NCBI RefSeq assembly: GCF_023061135.1
Contig: NZ_JAKGAN010000006.1
Span: 214,345 to 278,344 of the forward strand
Direction of reading: 5' to 3'
Length of the DNA: 64,000 nucleotides
Source of the DNA: Chromohalobacter sarecensis
GTDB taxonomy: Bacteria > Pseudomonadota > Gammaproteobacteria > Pseudomonadales > Halomonadaceae
In this document: positions 48,572-56,839 of the stretch, piece after piece
How positions within the stretch are numbered: position 1 is the first letter of the stretch
Layout of the letters: each line of letters opens with the position of its first letter
Notes under the pieces: model-generated
What the model was told of the DNA's origin: nothing
Seen by the model: the letters and a program-made list of their open reading frames with translations, nothing else
Database searches by the model: none
Made by a program: the position numbers and the translations under genes

Positions 48572-48602
48572 CATACTCGCTAGTCACATACTCACTAGCC
48601 AC
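48572..48602. repeat. 15-bp direct repeat upstream of the YdeP-like gene
   Basis: CATACTCGCTAGTCA is followed at once by CATACTCACTAGCCA (two differences), and a third copy starts CATACG. It lies 64 nt before the start codon, as would half-sites for a regulator. No cognate regulator gene is near. Confidence 0.5.
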
Positions 48603-48665
48603 CATACGATAAGCCCGCGACGTGTCGTGTTCTATCGTGGGTGGGCGACAGTAGAAGGAACCAAC

Positions 48666-51017
48666 ATGGCACGTTCGCTCACAGATGATGCAGTACACGG
48701 CCAGCAAGCCGAGCACGATGCACCGGGCGGCGGCTGGCAATCGATCCAGGCCACCGAGGCGCATTTCCTGCGTGAGAGGGTGCCCTTCAAGGGCAACGCC
48801 TTGATGCTCAAGATCAACCAACCCCAAGGCGGGTTCGAGTGCCCCAGCTGTGCCTGGCCCAATCCCAAGCGCCCCGGGCCCATGGAATTCTGCGAGAACG
48901 GTGCCAAGGCGGTCGCCTGGGAGGTCACGGCAGCACGCACCACACCGGAGTTCTTCGCCAAGCACACACTGACCGAACTCCTCGACTGGTCGGATCACGC
49001 ACTCGAGAAGCAAGGCCGACTGACGCATCCAATGCGCTACAACGCCACCACCGACAAGTACGATCCTATCGACTGGGACACCGCGTTTCGCGAGATCGGC
49101 GAACGCCTCAAGACCTACGATCCCCAGAAGGTCGAGCTTTATACCTCGGGGCGCACCTCCAACGAAGCGGCGTTTCTGTGGCAGCTTTACGGTCGCATGC
49201 TGGGTACGCACAACTTCCCGGATTGCTCCAACATGTGTCACGAGACAACCTCCGTCGCGTTACCCCAGAGCATCGGCGTAGGCAAGGCCACCACGACGCT
49301 GGAGGATTTCGAGCACGCGGACGCAATTTTCATCTTCGGCCAGAACGCCGGTACCAACAGCCCACGTATGATGGGCCTGCTCCACGAGGCCCGCCAACGC
49401 GGCGCCGAAGTCATCACCTTCAATCCGCTTCGCGAGCGGGCGCTGGTCAAGTTCGCCAATCCGCAGACGCCCAAGGACATGCTCACCAACCACGGTGTGC
49501 CGATCAGTTCGCAATACCATCAAGTGCGTATCGGCGGCGATATTGCCGCCATTCAAGGCATGTGCAAGCGCATCGTCGAGGTCGACGACGAGGCTCGCGC
49601 CAGCGGTGGCAAACGGGTAATCGATCACGACTTCATCAGCATGCACACCGCCGGTTTCGAGGCCTTCGCCGCGCACTGCCGGGCATTGCCCTGGGAACGT
49701 CTCGAACGCCATAGCGGCCTCGAGCGTGCGGCCATAGAGGAAGCCGCCGAAGCCTGGATGCGCGCCGAGCGCGTCATCTGCTGCTGGGGCATGGGCATCA
49801 CCCAGCACATCCGTGGCGGCGACAACGTTCACCAGATCCTCAACCTACTGCTGATGGGCGGTCACATCGGCCGCCGTGGCGCAGGCGCCTGTCCGGTGCG
49901 CGGCCATTCCAACGTCCAGGGCGATCGTACCGTGGGCATCTTTCATCGGTCGGGCGAGACGTTCCTGTCAAAGATGGACGAGGTCTTCGGTATCCAATGC
50001 CCGCGCGAGCACGGCCACGACGTAGCGCTGTGCTGCGAGGCCATCCTGCGTAACGAGGTCGACGCCTTCCTCGGCATGGGGGGTAACTTCTTCCGCGCGA
50101 TTGCGGATCAGGCGCGCGTCGCCGCACGTGTCAAAAATATTCCGCTCACCGTGCAGATCGCCACCAAACTCAATCGCAGCCACCTCCTTCACGGCAAGGC
50201 CGCCTACCTGCTGCCGCCTTTGGCGCGTACCGAGAAGGATATCCAGGCCGGGGTAGAACAGACCATCACCATCGAGGACGGCATGTGCAACGTGCAAGGC
50301 TCGACCGGTGCGCTGGAGCCGGCATCGCCACATTTGCGTTCGGAGATCGCCATCGTCGCCGGGCTGGCACGCGCCACGCTCGCCCCCAACCCCAGGGTCG
50401 ACTGGGAATGGCTCAGCGAGGATTACGCGCGCATCCGCGACAAGATCGAAGCCACGCAGCCCGAGACGTTCCGCGATTACAACCGCCGTCTCGAGGCGGA
50501 AGGCGTGTTCCATCTCGATATCGCCGCGCGTGACCGTCTCTGGCACACCGACTCGGGCAAGGCCAATTTCCTGTTCCCCGGCGACATGCTTGCCGAAGAC
50601 GACTCCGTTCCCGACGATACGCACTTCCAACTGCTCTCGATTCGCGGTCACGATCAGTACAACACCACCGTCTATTCCTATGACGACCGTTATCGCGATA
50701 TTTACGGCACCCGCAGCGTGGTGATGATGAATCCCACGGACATGGAAAAACACGGCGTCGAGGCAGGGCATCGCGTCACGCTGACCGCCGTCAGTGACGA
50801 TGGCATCGAACGCAAGGTGTCAGGTTTCAAGCTCATCGCCTATGATTTACCCGAGAACTGCCTGGGCGCGTACTATCCGGAGGTCAACGACCTGATTCCA
50901 GTCACCAACCGGGACCGCCAAAGCAACACCATCGCCGGCAAGTCGATCCCCGTCACCTTGTCGCTGATGTCGAGCGAAGAAGTCGAAAACGCCACGGGAA
51001 TGCTCGCCACGAGTTGA
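48666..51017 (+). CDS. FdhF/YdeP-family molybdopterin oxidoreductase
   Basis: A 783-residue protein with a formate-dehydrogenase-like alpha subunit fold. The N-terminus has only a CPSCAW pair instead of the four-cysteine 4Fe-4S motif of true formate dehydrogenase, as in YdeP. At the position of the active-site Sec or Cys it reads SNMCHETTSVALPQS, so a cysteine is the likely Mo ligand. Further motifs are IFIFGQNAGTNSPRM, HSNVQGDRTVG and RGHDQYNTTVYSYDDRYR. E. coli YdeP is tied to acid resistance; the substrate is unknown. AGGAACC precedes the ATG. Confidence 0.9.
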   Translation: MARSLTDDAVHGQQAEHDAPGGGWQSIQATEAHFLRERVPFKGNALMLKINQPQGGFECPSCAWPNPKRPGPMEFCENGAKAVAWEVTAARTTPEFFAKHTLTELLDWSDHALEKQGRLTHPMRYNATTDKYDPIDWDTAFREIGERLKTYDPQKVELYTSGRTSNEAAFLWQLYGRMLGTHNFPDCSNMCHETTSVALPQSIGVGKATTTLEDFEHADAIFIFGQNAGTNSPRMMGLLHEARQRGAEVITFNPLRERALVKFANPQTPKDMLTNHGVPISSQYHQVRIGGDIAAIQGMCKRIVEVDDEARASGGKRVIDHDFISMHTAGFEAFAAHCRALPWERLERHSGLERAAIEEAAEAWMRAERVICCWGMGITQHIRGGDNVHQILNLLLMGGHIGRRGAGACPVRGHSNVQGDRTVGIFHRSGETFLSKMDEVFGIQCPREHGHDVALCCEAILRNEVDAFLGMGGNFFRAIADQARVAARVKNIPLTVQIATKLNRSHLLHGKAAYLLPPLARTEKDIQAGVEQTITIEDGMCNVQGSTGALEPASPHLRSEIAIVAGLARATLAPNPRVDWEWLSEDYARIRDKIEATQPETFRDYNRRLEAEGVFHLDIAARDRLWHTDSGKANFLFPGDMLAEDDSVPDDTHFQLLSIRGHDQYNTTVYSYDDRYRDIYGTRSVVMMNPTDMEKHGVEAGHRVTLTAVSDDGIERKVSGFKLIAYDLPENCLGAYYPEVNDLIPVTNRDRQSNTIAGKSIPVTLSLMSSEEVENATGMLATS

Positions 51018-51070
51018 GGGCCCGCGGATCCATACCACAGGCGCGGCATGCCAAATGCCGAGGAGACGAC

Positions 51071-51340
51071 ATGGCAGGAGGATGGTCGAAGGACGGTGCC
51101 GTTCAGGATCAGATCGACAGCACCATCGAAGACGCCGTGCAACGCTCGCGCCACCAGCTACCCAGTGGCGAGAGCCTGCGTCACTGTGAAGAATGTGGCG
51201 ATCCCATTCCCCAGGCGCGGCGCGATGCCGTGCCCGGGGTACGCCTGTGCATTGCCTGTCAGAGTGAGCGTGATCGGCATCAGAGCCGTGATGCCAGCGG
51301 CTACAACCGCCGAGGCAGCAAGGACAGCCAATTGCGTTGA
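51071..51340 (+). CDS. DksA/TraR-type C4 zinc-finger protein
   Basis: An 89-residue protein ending in a four-cysteine zinc finger (CEECGDPIPQARR, then GVRLCIACQ), the hallmark of short DksA/TraR relatives such as YbiI. It lacks the long coiled coil of full DksA, so a role at the RNA polymerase secondary channel is only inferred. GAGGAGA precedes the ATG at 51071. It starts 53 nt after the YdeP-like gene and is probably co-transcribed. Confidence 0.88.
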   Translation: MAGGWSKDGAVQDQIDSTIEDAVQRSRHQLPSGESLRHCEECGDPIPQARRDAVPGVRLCIACQSERDRHQSRDASGYNRRGSKDSQLR

Positions 51341-51342
51341 GT

Positions 51343-51385
51343 CGTTCCGCCGTCGGTGAATCGCATTGCGACTGACGGCGGAACG
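51343..51385 (+). terminator. Terminator after the zinc-finger gene
   Basis: A 12-bp perfect outer stem (51343-51354 with 51374-51385) encloses a smaller inner TCGC/GCGA stem. It begins 3 nt past the stop codon. Confidence 0.85.
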
Positions 51386-51521
51386 ATCATTCTCATCGAC
51401 ACGCAGTATTTTCCTGCCACGCATTGTGTAGATTTATCACTCTACTTTTGAGGTAACTTTTACACACGCAGCAAACTCTTTACACTAAATAAACAACACA
51501 ATAATACCAATATAATCATCG

Positions 51522-51550
51522 TTGACATAAACACCTGCACGCCCTTAAAT
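51522..51550 (+). promoter_or_regulatory. Sigma-70-like promoter of the pabBC-pabA-aurF unit
   Basis: TTGACA at 51522-51527 and TTAAAT at 51545-51550 with a 17-nt spacer. The region 51420-51575 is very AT-rich for this genome. A TATAAT also occurs at 51511, out of register with this -35. Confidence 0.55.
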
Positions 51551-51582
51551 AAACCTATAATTAATACTAGGGAGCAAGGGTG

Positions 51583-53472
51583 ATGCGCAGCCTGAATAAA
51601 CAACAAACAGACAGTATTTTCATACTGCTAGAGAATACCCGTTGCTCGAGCGATCACCGTGCTTCGTTGTTGTTCGAAAACCCCGAATACGAAGTGATCT
51701 GTTACCGCAACGATGCCTTACAGGGCGCGTTGCGCGAGCTCGATGAATTGCGTAAGCAAGGCTATTACCTATCCGGCTACCTCGCCTACGAGGCGGGCTA
51801 TGCGCTTGCCGACAAGCCGGATTTCAAGTTCTGCCGTCGCGTCAAGAGCGATACCCCACTGGTGCATTTCTATGCGTTTCGCGACGTGCGCCGTTTATCA
51901 CAGCATCAAGCCAGCCGGTTTCTCGAAGCCCAAACACCCGACACGACACCCGCGGCTATTCGCCACCTAGCGCTCAACGCGCGGCGCGAAGAATATCTCG
52001 ACAACATAGAAAAAATAAAATCGTATATTCGTGAAGGCGATACCTACCAGGTCAATTACACACTTAAATATCGCTTCGAATATCAGGGTACGCCCGTTGC
52101 ACTCTATCGCAAACTTCGCGACCGCCAAAAAGTCGAGTTCGGAGGACTGCTCAACTTTCCGGAGTATTCGGTACTCTCGTTATCGCCGGAACTCTTCTTA
52201 CGTAAACAAGGGACGGCGCTGGAATCCAAGCCCATGAAGGGCACCTTCCCGCGTGGAGCATCGGCCGAGGAGGATGCCGATATTCTCGATACGATGCGCC
52301 ACGATACGAAGACACGCTCCGAGAACGTGATGATCGTCGATTTACTGCGCAACGATGTCAGCCGCGTCGCCTCGCCGGGCTCCGTGGCGGTCAAGAATCT
52401 GTTCGAGATACAGACCTTCGAGACGCTGCATCAGATGATTTCCACGGTGACCGGCAAGATCGACACCAACGCCAGGATCGAGCAAGTGTTCCGCGAGCTA
52501 TTCCCCTGCGGCTCGATCACCGGTGCCCCCAAGATACGCACGATGCAGATCATCGAAGAGCTGGAGCACGAACCGCGCGGCGTGTATACCGGCGCGATCG
52601 GCTACCTAACGCCTCACAACGATTTCTGTTTCAACGTGCCCATCCGCACCTGCATAGTCCATGCCGACGGCCATGCGGAGATGGGCATCGGCGGCGGCGT
52701 ACTCCATGAGTCCGACCCTGAGGCCGAATACGCGGAATGCCTGCTCAAGGCGCGCTTCTTGAGCGGGCTCAATCAGGACCTGCAGCTCATCGAGACCATG
52801 CGTTACCAAGCGGATGGTGCCCACATCGCGCACCTCGAAAAACACCTGCAACGACTGTCACACGCGGCACACGATCTGCACTTCGCCTTCGAGGCGACCA
52901 GCGTCCGGCTGGCCCTCGCCGAGACCATCGACGGACTCGATCACGACACGCGGGTGCGCCTTTCACTCGCCCACGACGGCCAGTTCGATATCACCACCAC
53001 GTCGCTGGGGCCCGAGGACGAAACGCCATCTACGGCGCGACTGGGTATCAGCGACCGATCCATCGACCAGCACGCCTTCTTGCTGCATTACAAGACCACC
53101 GCACGCGATATCTACGACAGCGAATATCGACGACACCAAGCCCAGGGTGATTACGACGTGGCCTTCCTCAATCACCAAGGCCGCGTCACCGAAGCCAGTC
53201 GCCATAACCTATTCATCGAAAAAGATGGCTTGTTGCTGACACCGCCTCTCGACGAAGGTGTACTCCCCGGCATCGCCCGCGAGACGCTCATCGAAGCGAG
53301 TTGCGAGCGCTGTTGTGAACGCCCGATCACCCCGCAGGATCTACTCGACGCCGACGCCATATGGCTGACCAATGCCGTGCGTGGCGTCGTCCCGGTCACG
53401 CTCAGCGAGCAGGCCATACAAACCCTTACCGCCTGGGCGGGACAGGAGGCAACTTATGCTGTGTCTCATTGA
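51583..53472 (+). CDS. pabB: Aminodeoxychorismate synthase I fused to aminodeoxychorismate lyase (PabB-PabC)
   Basis: A 629-residue bifunctional enzyme. Residues 1-395 are PabB: ESKPMKGTFPRG with Lys219, the lysine that marks aminodeoxychorismate synthase rather than anthranilate synthase, plus PCGSITGAPKIRTMQIIEELE-like chorismate motif near 308-327. Residues about 400-629 are a class-IV PLP lyase (PabC) with HYKTT Lys504 and TEASRHNLFI. Together with PabA the product is p-aminobenzoate. GTG 51580 and ATG 51583 are adjacent; ATG is better placed after GGGAG. Fusions of this kind are unusual next to typical gammaproteobacterial folate genes. Confidence 0.93.
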   Translation: MRSLNKQQTDSIFILLENTRCSSDHRASLLFENPEYEVICYRNDALQGALRELDELRKQGYYLSGYLAYEAGYALADKPDFKFCRRVKSDTPLVHFYAFRDVRRLSQHQASRFLEAQTPDTTPAAIRHLALNARREEYLDNIEKIKSYIREGDTYQVNYTLKYRFEYQGTPVALYRKLRDRQKVEFGGLLNFPEYSVLSLSPELFLRKQGTALESKPMKGTFPRGASAEEDADILDTMRHDTKTRSENVMIVDLLRNDVSRVASPGSVAVKNLFEIQTFETLHQMISTVTGKIDTNARIEQVFRELFPCGSITGAPKIRTMQIIEELEHEPRGVYTGAIGYLTPHNDFCFNVPIRTCIVHADGHAEMGIGGGVLHESDPEAEYAECLLKARFLSGLNQDLQLIETMRYQADGAHIAHLEKHLQRLSHAAHDLHFAFEATSVRLALAETIDGLDHDTRVRLSLAHDGQFDITTTSLGPEDETPSTARLGISDRSIDQHAFLLHYKTTARDIYDSEYRRHQAQGDYDVAFLNHQGRVTEASRHNLFIEKDGLLLTPPLDEGVLPGIARETLIEASCERCCERPITPQDLLDADAIWLTNAVRGVVPVTLSEQAIQTLTAWAGQEATYAVSH

Positions 53473-54076
53473 TAACTACGATTCGTTCACCTACAACATT
53501 GTGTCCTACCTCAACCAACTGGGCGTCCAGCCATGGATCGTCAAGAACGATGCGATGACGCTAGACCAGCTAGCAAGCCACGACATCGAGGGCATCCTGA
53601 TCTCGCCGGGGCCCTGCACGCCGTCGCAGTCCGGCATCACGCTCGAAGTTATCAAGGCCTACGCAGGCAAGGTCCCGATTCTGGGCATCTGCCTGGGTCA
53701 TGAAGCGATCGCCGAGGCCTTCGGTGGGTATGTCGAGCACGCTCGCGAGGTCATGCACGGCAAGGTATCGCACGTTTATCACGACGGACGCGGCGTGTTC
53801 ACCGGTGTCAGCCAGCCCGTGCGCGTGACGCGCTACCACTCGCTGATCGTCACCCGCCAGCGCATGCCCGCCGATTTCGAGATCAGCGCCTGGACCTGTG
53901 ACGCACAAGGCAATATCGAAGACGTCATGGGCATTCGGCATCGCGACCTGGATATCGAGGGCGTGCAGTTTCATCCCGAATCCATCCTCACCGAGCACGG
54001 CCATCTCATGCTGGCGAACTTCCTACGTCGGCTCGATCGACAGCGCCCATCGCTCGGGAAAGCGGCCGGCTTCTAG
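53456..54076 (+). CDS. pabA: Aminodeoxychorismate synthase glutamine amidotransferase (PabA)
   Basis: Class-I glutamine amidotransferase, 206 residues, supplying ammonia to PabB. The catalytic triad is Cys79 (GICLGHE), His173 and Glu175 (FHPES). The N-terminus LCLIDNYDSFTYNIV is the standard PabA/TrpG opening. Because its partner carries the ADC-synthase lysine, the PabA role is favoured over TrpG. AGGAGG precedes the ATG, and the gene overlaps the fused pabB-pabC stop by 17 nt, so the subunits are translationally coupled. Confidence 0.92.
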   Translation: MLCLIDNYDSFTYNIVSYLNQLGVQPWIVKNDAMTLDQLASHDIEGILISPGPCTPSQSGITLEVIKAYAGKVPILGICLGHEAIAEAFGGYVEHAREVMHGKVSHVYHDGRGVFTGVSQPVRVTRYHSLIVTRQRMPADFEISAWTCDAQGNIEDVMGIRHRDLDIEGVQFHPESILTEHGHLMLANFLRRLDRQRPSLGKAAGF

Positions 54077-54102
54077 GCAAGGATTTTCAAGGAAGAACCT
54101 AC

Positions 54103-55038
54103 ATGTACACTGGTATCGATCAACCCACGACGGCCCGCGAAAGCGAGATACTCGCGCGCCTCACCGAAAACTGGAACCAGCGCGTCGCGGTGCGCAAGGC
54201 GCGACTCGACCTGAGCGAATATTACGACACCACGGCGCCGGACTTTCCGCCGTCAATGGTGCCGTTCTGGGACGACCCGCGTTTCCAGGCCATCGACGAA
54301 GCGGACAAACGCCGCGTCCTCGCTGGCGCCTGGATCAACTACAACGAGAAGACGATCTTCGTCGAGGACAAGGTCATCAATCCCATGTGCTCGTTGCTGC
54401 TGCGGGATGCCCTGCCCGGCGTCGGCGACAGCATATCCAAGAAGGCCATCGCGCAGACCCAGGTGGACGAGCAGTTCCATATACTGATGTGCTTAGAGGT
54501 CTGCGACTGCGCGCGTCGTCAGCATCAGCTTCAGGACTTGCACATTCCCACGCCCCTGCTCGAGCAGCGCATGGAGACAGCGCTTTCCAAGGCGGACAAC
54601 GAGCGTGAGTTCGCCTTGATCCGCATGGCCTATGCCACCGTGGCCGAGATGACCATCAACGTGTTCTTGAAACGTCTCTCGCAGGACCGCAGCATCCAGC
54701 CGCTCAACCGTCTGAACACCGAGCTCCACCGCCAGGACGAAGCCTCGCACGCCGCCATTTTCGGTGAGATTGCCCGCGCCGTGTATGAACGTCTCGGCGC
54801 CGGACAGCAGGCCATTTTTCGCGCCCACTTGATGCGCGCCATCGACGACTTTGTCGAACTCGACGTGGGATTCTGGCGCGCCATTCTCGACTATCTGGCG
54901 ATCCCCGAACGCGGGAGCATACTGCAAGACATGGCCGCGAAGAGCCGCACGAAGCGCTCACTTCGCGATTATGGCGCGTTGGTCAAACTGTTGCAGCAGA
55001 TCGGCATTCACGAAGGGCCGAGTTTCGTCTTTCAGTAA
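54103..55038 (+). CDS. AurF-like diiron arylamine N-oxygenase
   Basis: A 311-residue all-helical protein of the p-aminobenzoate N-oxygenase family. All seven iron ligands of AurF can be placed: Glu82 (YNEKT), Glu123 and His126 (DEQFH), Glu182 (VAEMT), and His209/Glu213/His216 (HRQDEASH). AurF converts p-aminobenzoate to p-nitrobenzoate through hydroxylamino and nitroso stages, using O2. It sits 26 nt after pabA in a unit that makes p-aminobenzoate, so PABA is the likely substrate; the final oxidation level is not deducible. AAGGA with spacing of about 9 precedes the ATG. Confidence 0.87.
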   Translation: MYTGIDQPTTARESEILARLTENWNQRVAVRKARLDLSEYYDTTAPDFPPSMVPFWDDPRFQAIDEADKRRVLAGAWINYNEKTIFVEDKVINPMCSLLLRDALPGVGDSISKKAIAQTQVDEQFHILMCLEVCDCARRQHQLQDLHIPTPLLEQRMETALSKADNEREFALIRMAYATVAEMTINVFLKRLSQDRSIQPLNRLNTELHRQDEASHAAIFGEIARAVYERLGAGQQAIFRAHLMRAIDDFVELDVGFWRAILDYLAIPERGSILQDMAAKSRTKRSLRDYGALVKLLQQIGIHEGPSFVFQ

Positions 55039-55066
55039 CACGACATCGCGCGAACAGACCACTACC

Positions 55067-55086
55067 TGGCGCCCATCCAGGCGCCA
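55067..55086. terminator. Hairpin between aurF-like gene and cysI
   Basis: A 7-bp GC stem (55067-55073 with 55080-55086) and 6-nt loop in the 60-nt gap between convergent stops. It lacks a T run, so it is a moderate call. Confidence 0.5.
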
Positions 55087-55098
55087 AGGCTAGCAGAC

Positions 55099-56829
55099 TC
55101 AGTGAGTATGGAATTCACGCCCCGCCAGGGTCGGTGCGATCACCCCGGCGCGCACCACGAAGTCGCCAAAGGCCTCGCCCGCTTCGCGCTCGGCGGCGTA
55201 GCGCTGAATCAGCGGCGTGAGTTCCTCGAGGATGGTCGCCTCGTCGATATTCTCGCGGTAGAGCTTGTTGAGACGCTCGCCGGCGAAACCGCCGCCCAGA
55301 TAGAGGTTGTAGCGTCCCAAGGTCTTGCCCACGAAGCCGATTTCCGCCAGATAGGGCCGCGCGCAGCCATTCGGGCACCCCGTCATGCGCACGACGATGG
55401 CGTCGTCACCCAGGCCCACGTCTTGCATGATCGCCTCGAGCCGGTCGATGAGCGACGGCAGGTAACGCTCGCTTTCGGCCATCGCCAAGCCACAAGTGGG
55501 GAATGCCACGCAAGCCATCGCGTGGCGGCGCAGCGGCGTCGTCTCGAACGTCATCGCGTAATCCGCCAGCAGCGTGTCGATGGCCTCGCGGCGCGCCTCG
55601 GGCACCTGGGTGATGATCAGGTTCTGGTTGGTGGTCAGGACGATATCGCCGTCATGCGCCTTGGCAATCTCGCGCATGCCGCTCAGTAGCTGCGGACCTC
55701 CGTCGACATCCGCCAGGCGACCGTTCTGAACGAACAAGCCGTAGTGCCAGAGATCATCCTCACCCTGATACCAACCCAGCCGGTCACCGTTATGGGTAAG
55801 CGGCAGCTCGATTGGCGGCGCCAGCGACTCGCCCAGGTACTCCTCGACGCGCTCGCGGAAGCCTTCGACGCCTAAGGCCTCGACGGTGTACTTGAGACGC
55901 GCCTGCTTGCGGTCATAACGATTGCCGTTATCACGCTGCACGAGCATGATCGCTTCCGACACGGCCGCCGCGCGATCCGGCGTACAGTAGCCGACGATGT
56001 CAGAAAGCCGCGGGAAGGTCGCGGTCTCGCCGTGCGTCATGCCCATGCCACCACCGATGCACACATTGAAGCCCTTGAGCTCGCCCGCCTGTACGTCGGC
56101 GATGAAGCCGACATCGTGGGCGAACACATCGACATCGTTCTCGGGCGGGATCGCCAGCGCGACCTTGAACTTACGCGGCAGGTAATGCCGCGTATAGAGC
56201 GGCTCAACCTCGTCGTCGGTTTCCTGAGGCCCACCCGCCACGCGCTCCTCGCCGAGGAAGATCTCGTGATAGGCCCGCGTGCTCGGCAACAGACGCGTGC
56301 TGATCTCGTGCGCGAGGTCGTAGATCTGACGGTGCACCGCCGAGCGGTGCGGGTTGGCGGTGCAGATCACGTTGCGATTGACGTCACCACAGGCGGCGAT
56401 GGTATCCATCATCGACTTGTCCAGCGCCTGCAAGTGGCCACGCAGGTTTTCCTTGAACACCCCGTGATACTGAAAGGTCTGACGCGTAGTGATGCGCAGC
56501 GTGCCGTTGGCATAGCGCCTGGCGTTGTCATCCAGCGTCAACCACTGCTCGGGCGATACCCGCCCGCCGGGCAGGCGCAGACGCACCATGAACGAGTAAA
56601 GCGGCTCTAGCTTGCGATGGCGGCGATCGTCGCGCACATCACGGTCATCCTGCTGATAGAAGCCGTGAAACTTGGTCAGTTGGGTGTCCGCTTCATTGAC
56701 CGCGCCGGTGGCCCGGTCGGCCAGACTCTCCTCAAGGGTGCCATAAAGATAGTGGCTCTCGACCTTGAGGCGTTCGTTGGGGTGCAGCTCGTCGAGCGAC
56801 ACGTCACGCAGCTTGGCGATGATATCCAT
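55099..56829 (-). CDS. cysI: Sulfite reductase hemoprotein subunit CysI
   Basis: Reduces sulfite to sulfide in cysteine synthesis using siroheme and a 4Fe-4S cluster. The 576 residues match CysI: NGTLRITTRQTFQYHGV near 110-126, GGGMGMTHGETATFPRL, and the cluster cysteines in ACVAFPTCGLAMAE and TGCPNGCARPYLAEI. GAGGAGACC precedes the ATG at 56829. The 5' end lies just downstream of cysJ and the two genes overlap by no bases (11-nt gap), so they are co-transcribed. Confidence 0.96.
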   Translation of the reverse strand: MDIIAKLRDVSLDELHPNERLKVESHYLYGTLEESLADRATGAVNEADTQLTKFHGFYQQDDRDVRDDRRHRKLEPLYSFMVRLRLPGGRVSPEQWLTLDDNARRYANGTLRITTRQTFQYHGVFKENLRGHLQALDKSMMDTIAACGDVNRNVICTANPHRSAVHRQIYDLAHEISTRLLPSTRAYHEIFLGEERVAGGPQETDDEVEPLYTRHYLPRKFKVALAIPPENDVDVFAHDVGFIADVQAGELKGFNVCIGGGMGMTHGETATFPRLSDIVGYCTPDRAAAVSEAIMLVQRDNGNRYDRKQARLKYTVEALGVEGFRERVEEYLGESLAPPIELPLTHNGDRLGWYQGEDDLWHYGLFVQNGRLADVDGGPQLLSGMREIAKAHDGDIVLTTNQNLIITQVPEARREAIDTLLADYAMTFETTPLRRHAMACVAFPTCGLAMAESERYLPSLIDRLEAIMQDVGLGDDAIVVRMTGCPNGCARPYLAEIGFVGKTLGRYNLYLGGGFAGERLNKLYRENIDEATILEELTPLIQRYAAEREAGEAFGDFVVRAGVIAPTLAGREFHTH

Positions 56830-56839
56830 GTCGGTCTCC

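Noticed and set aside
48666..51017. Selenocysteine in the formate-dehydrogenase-like protein
   Set aside because: The aligned position is a normal Cys codon and the frame has no internal TGA, so no recoding is needed.
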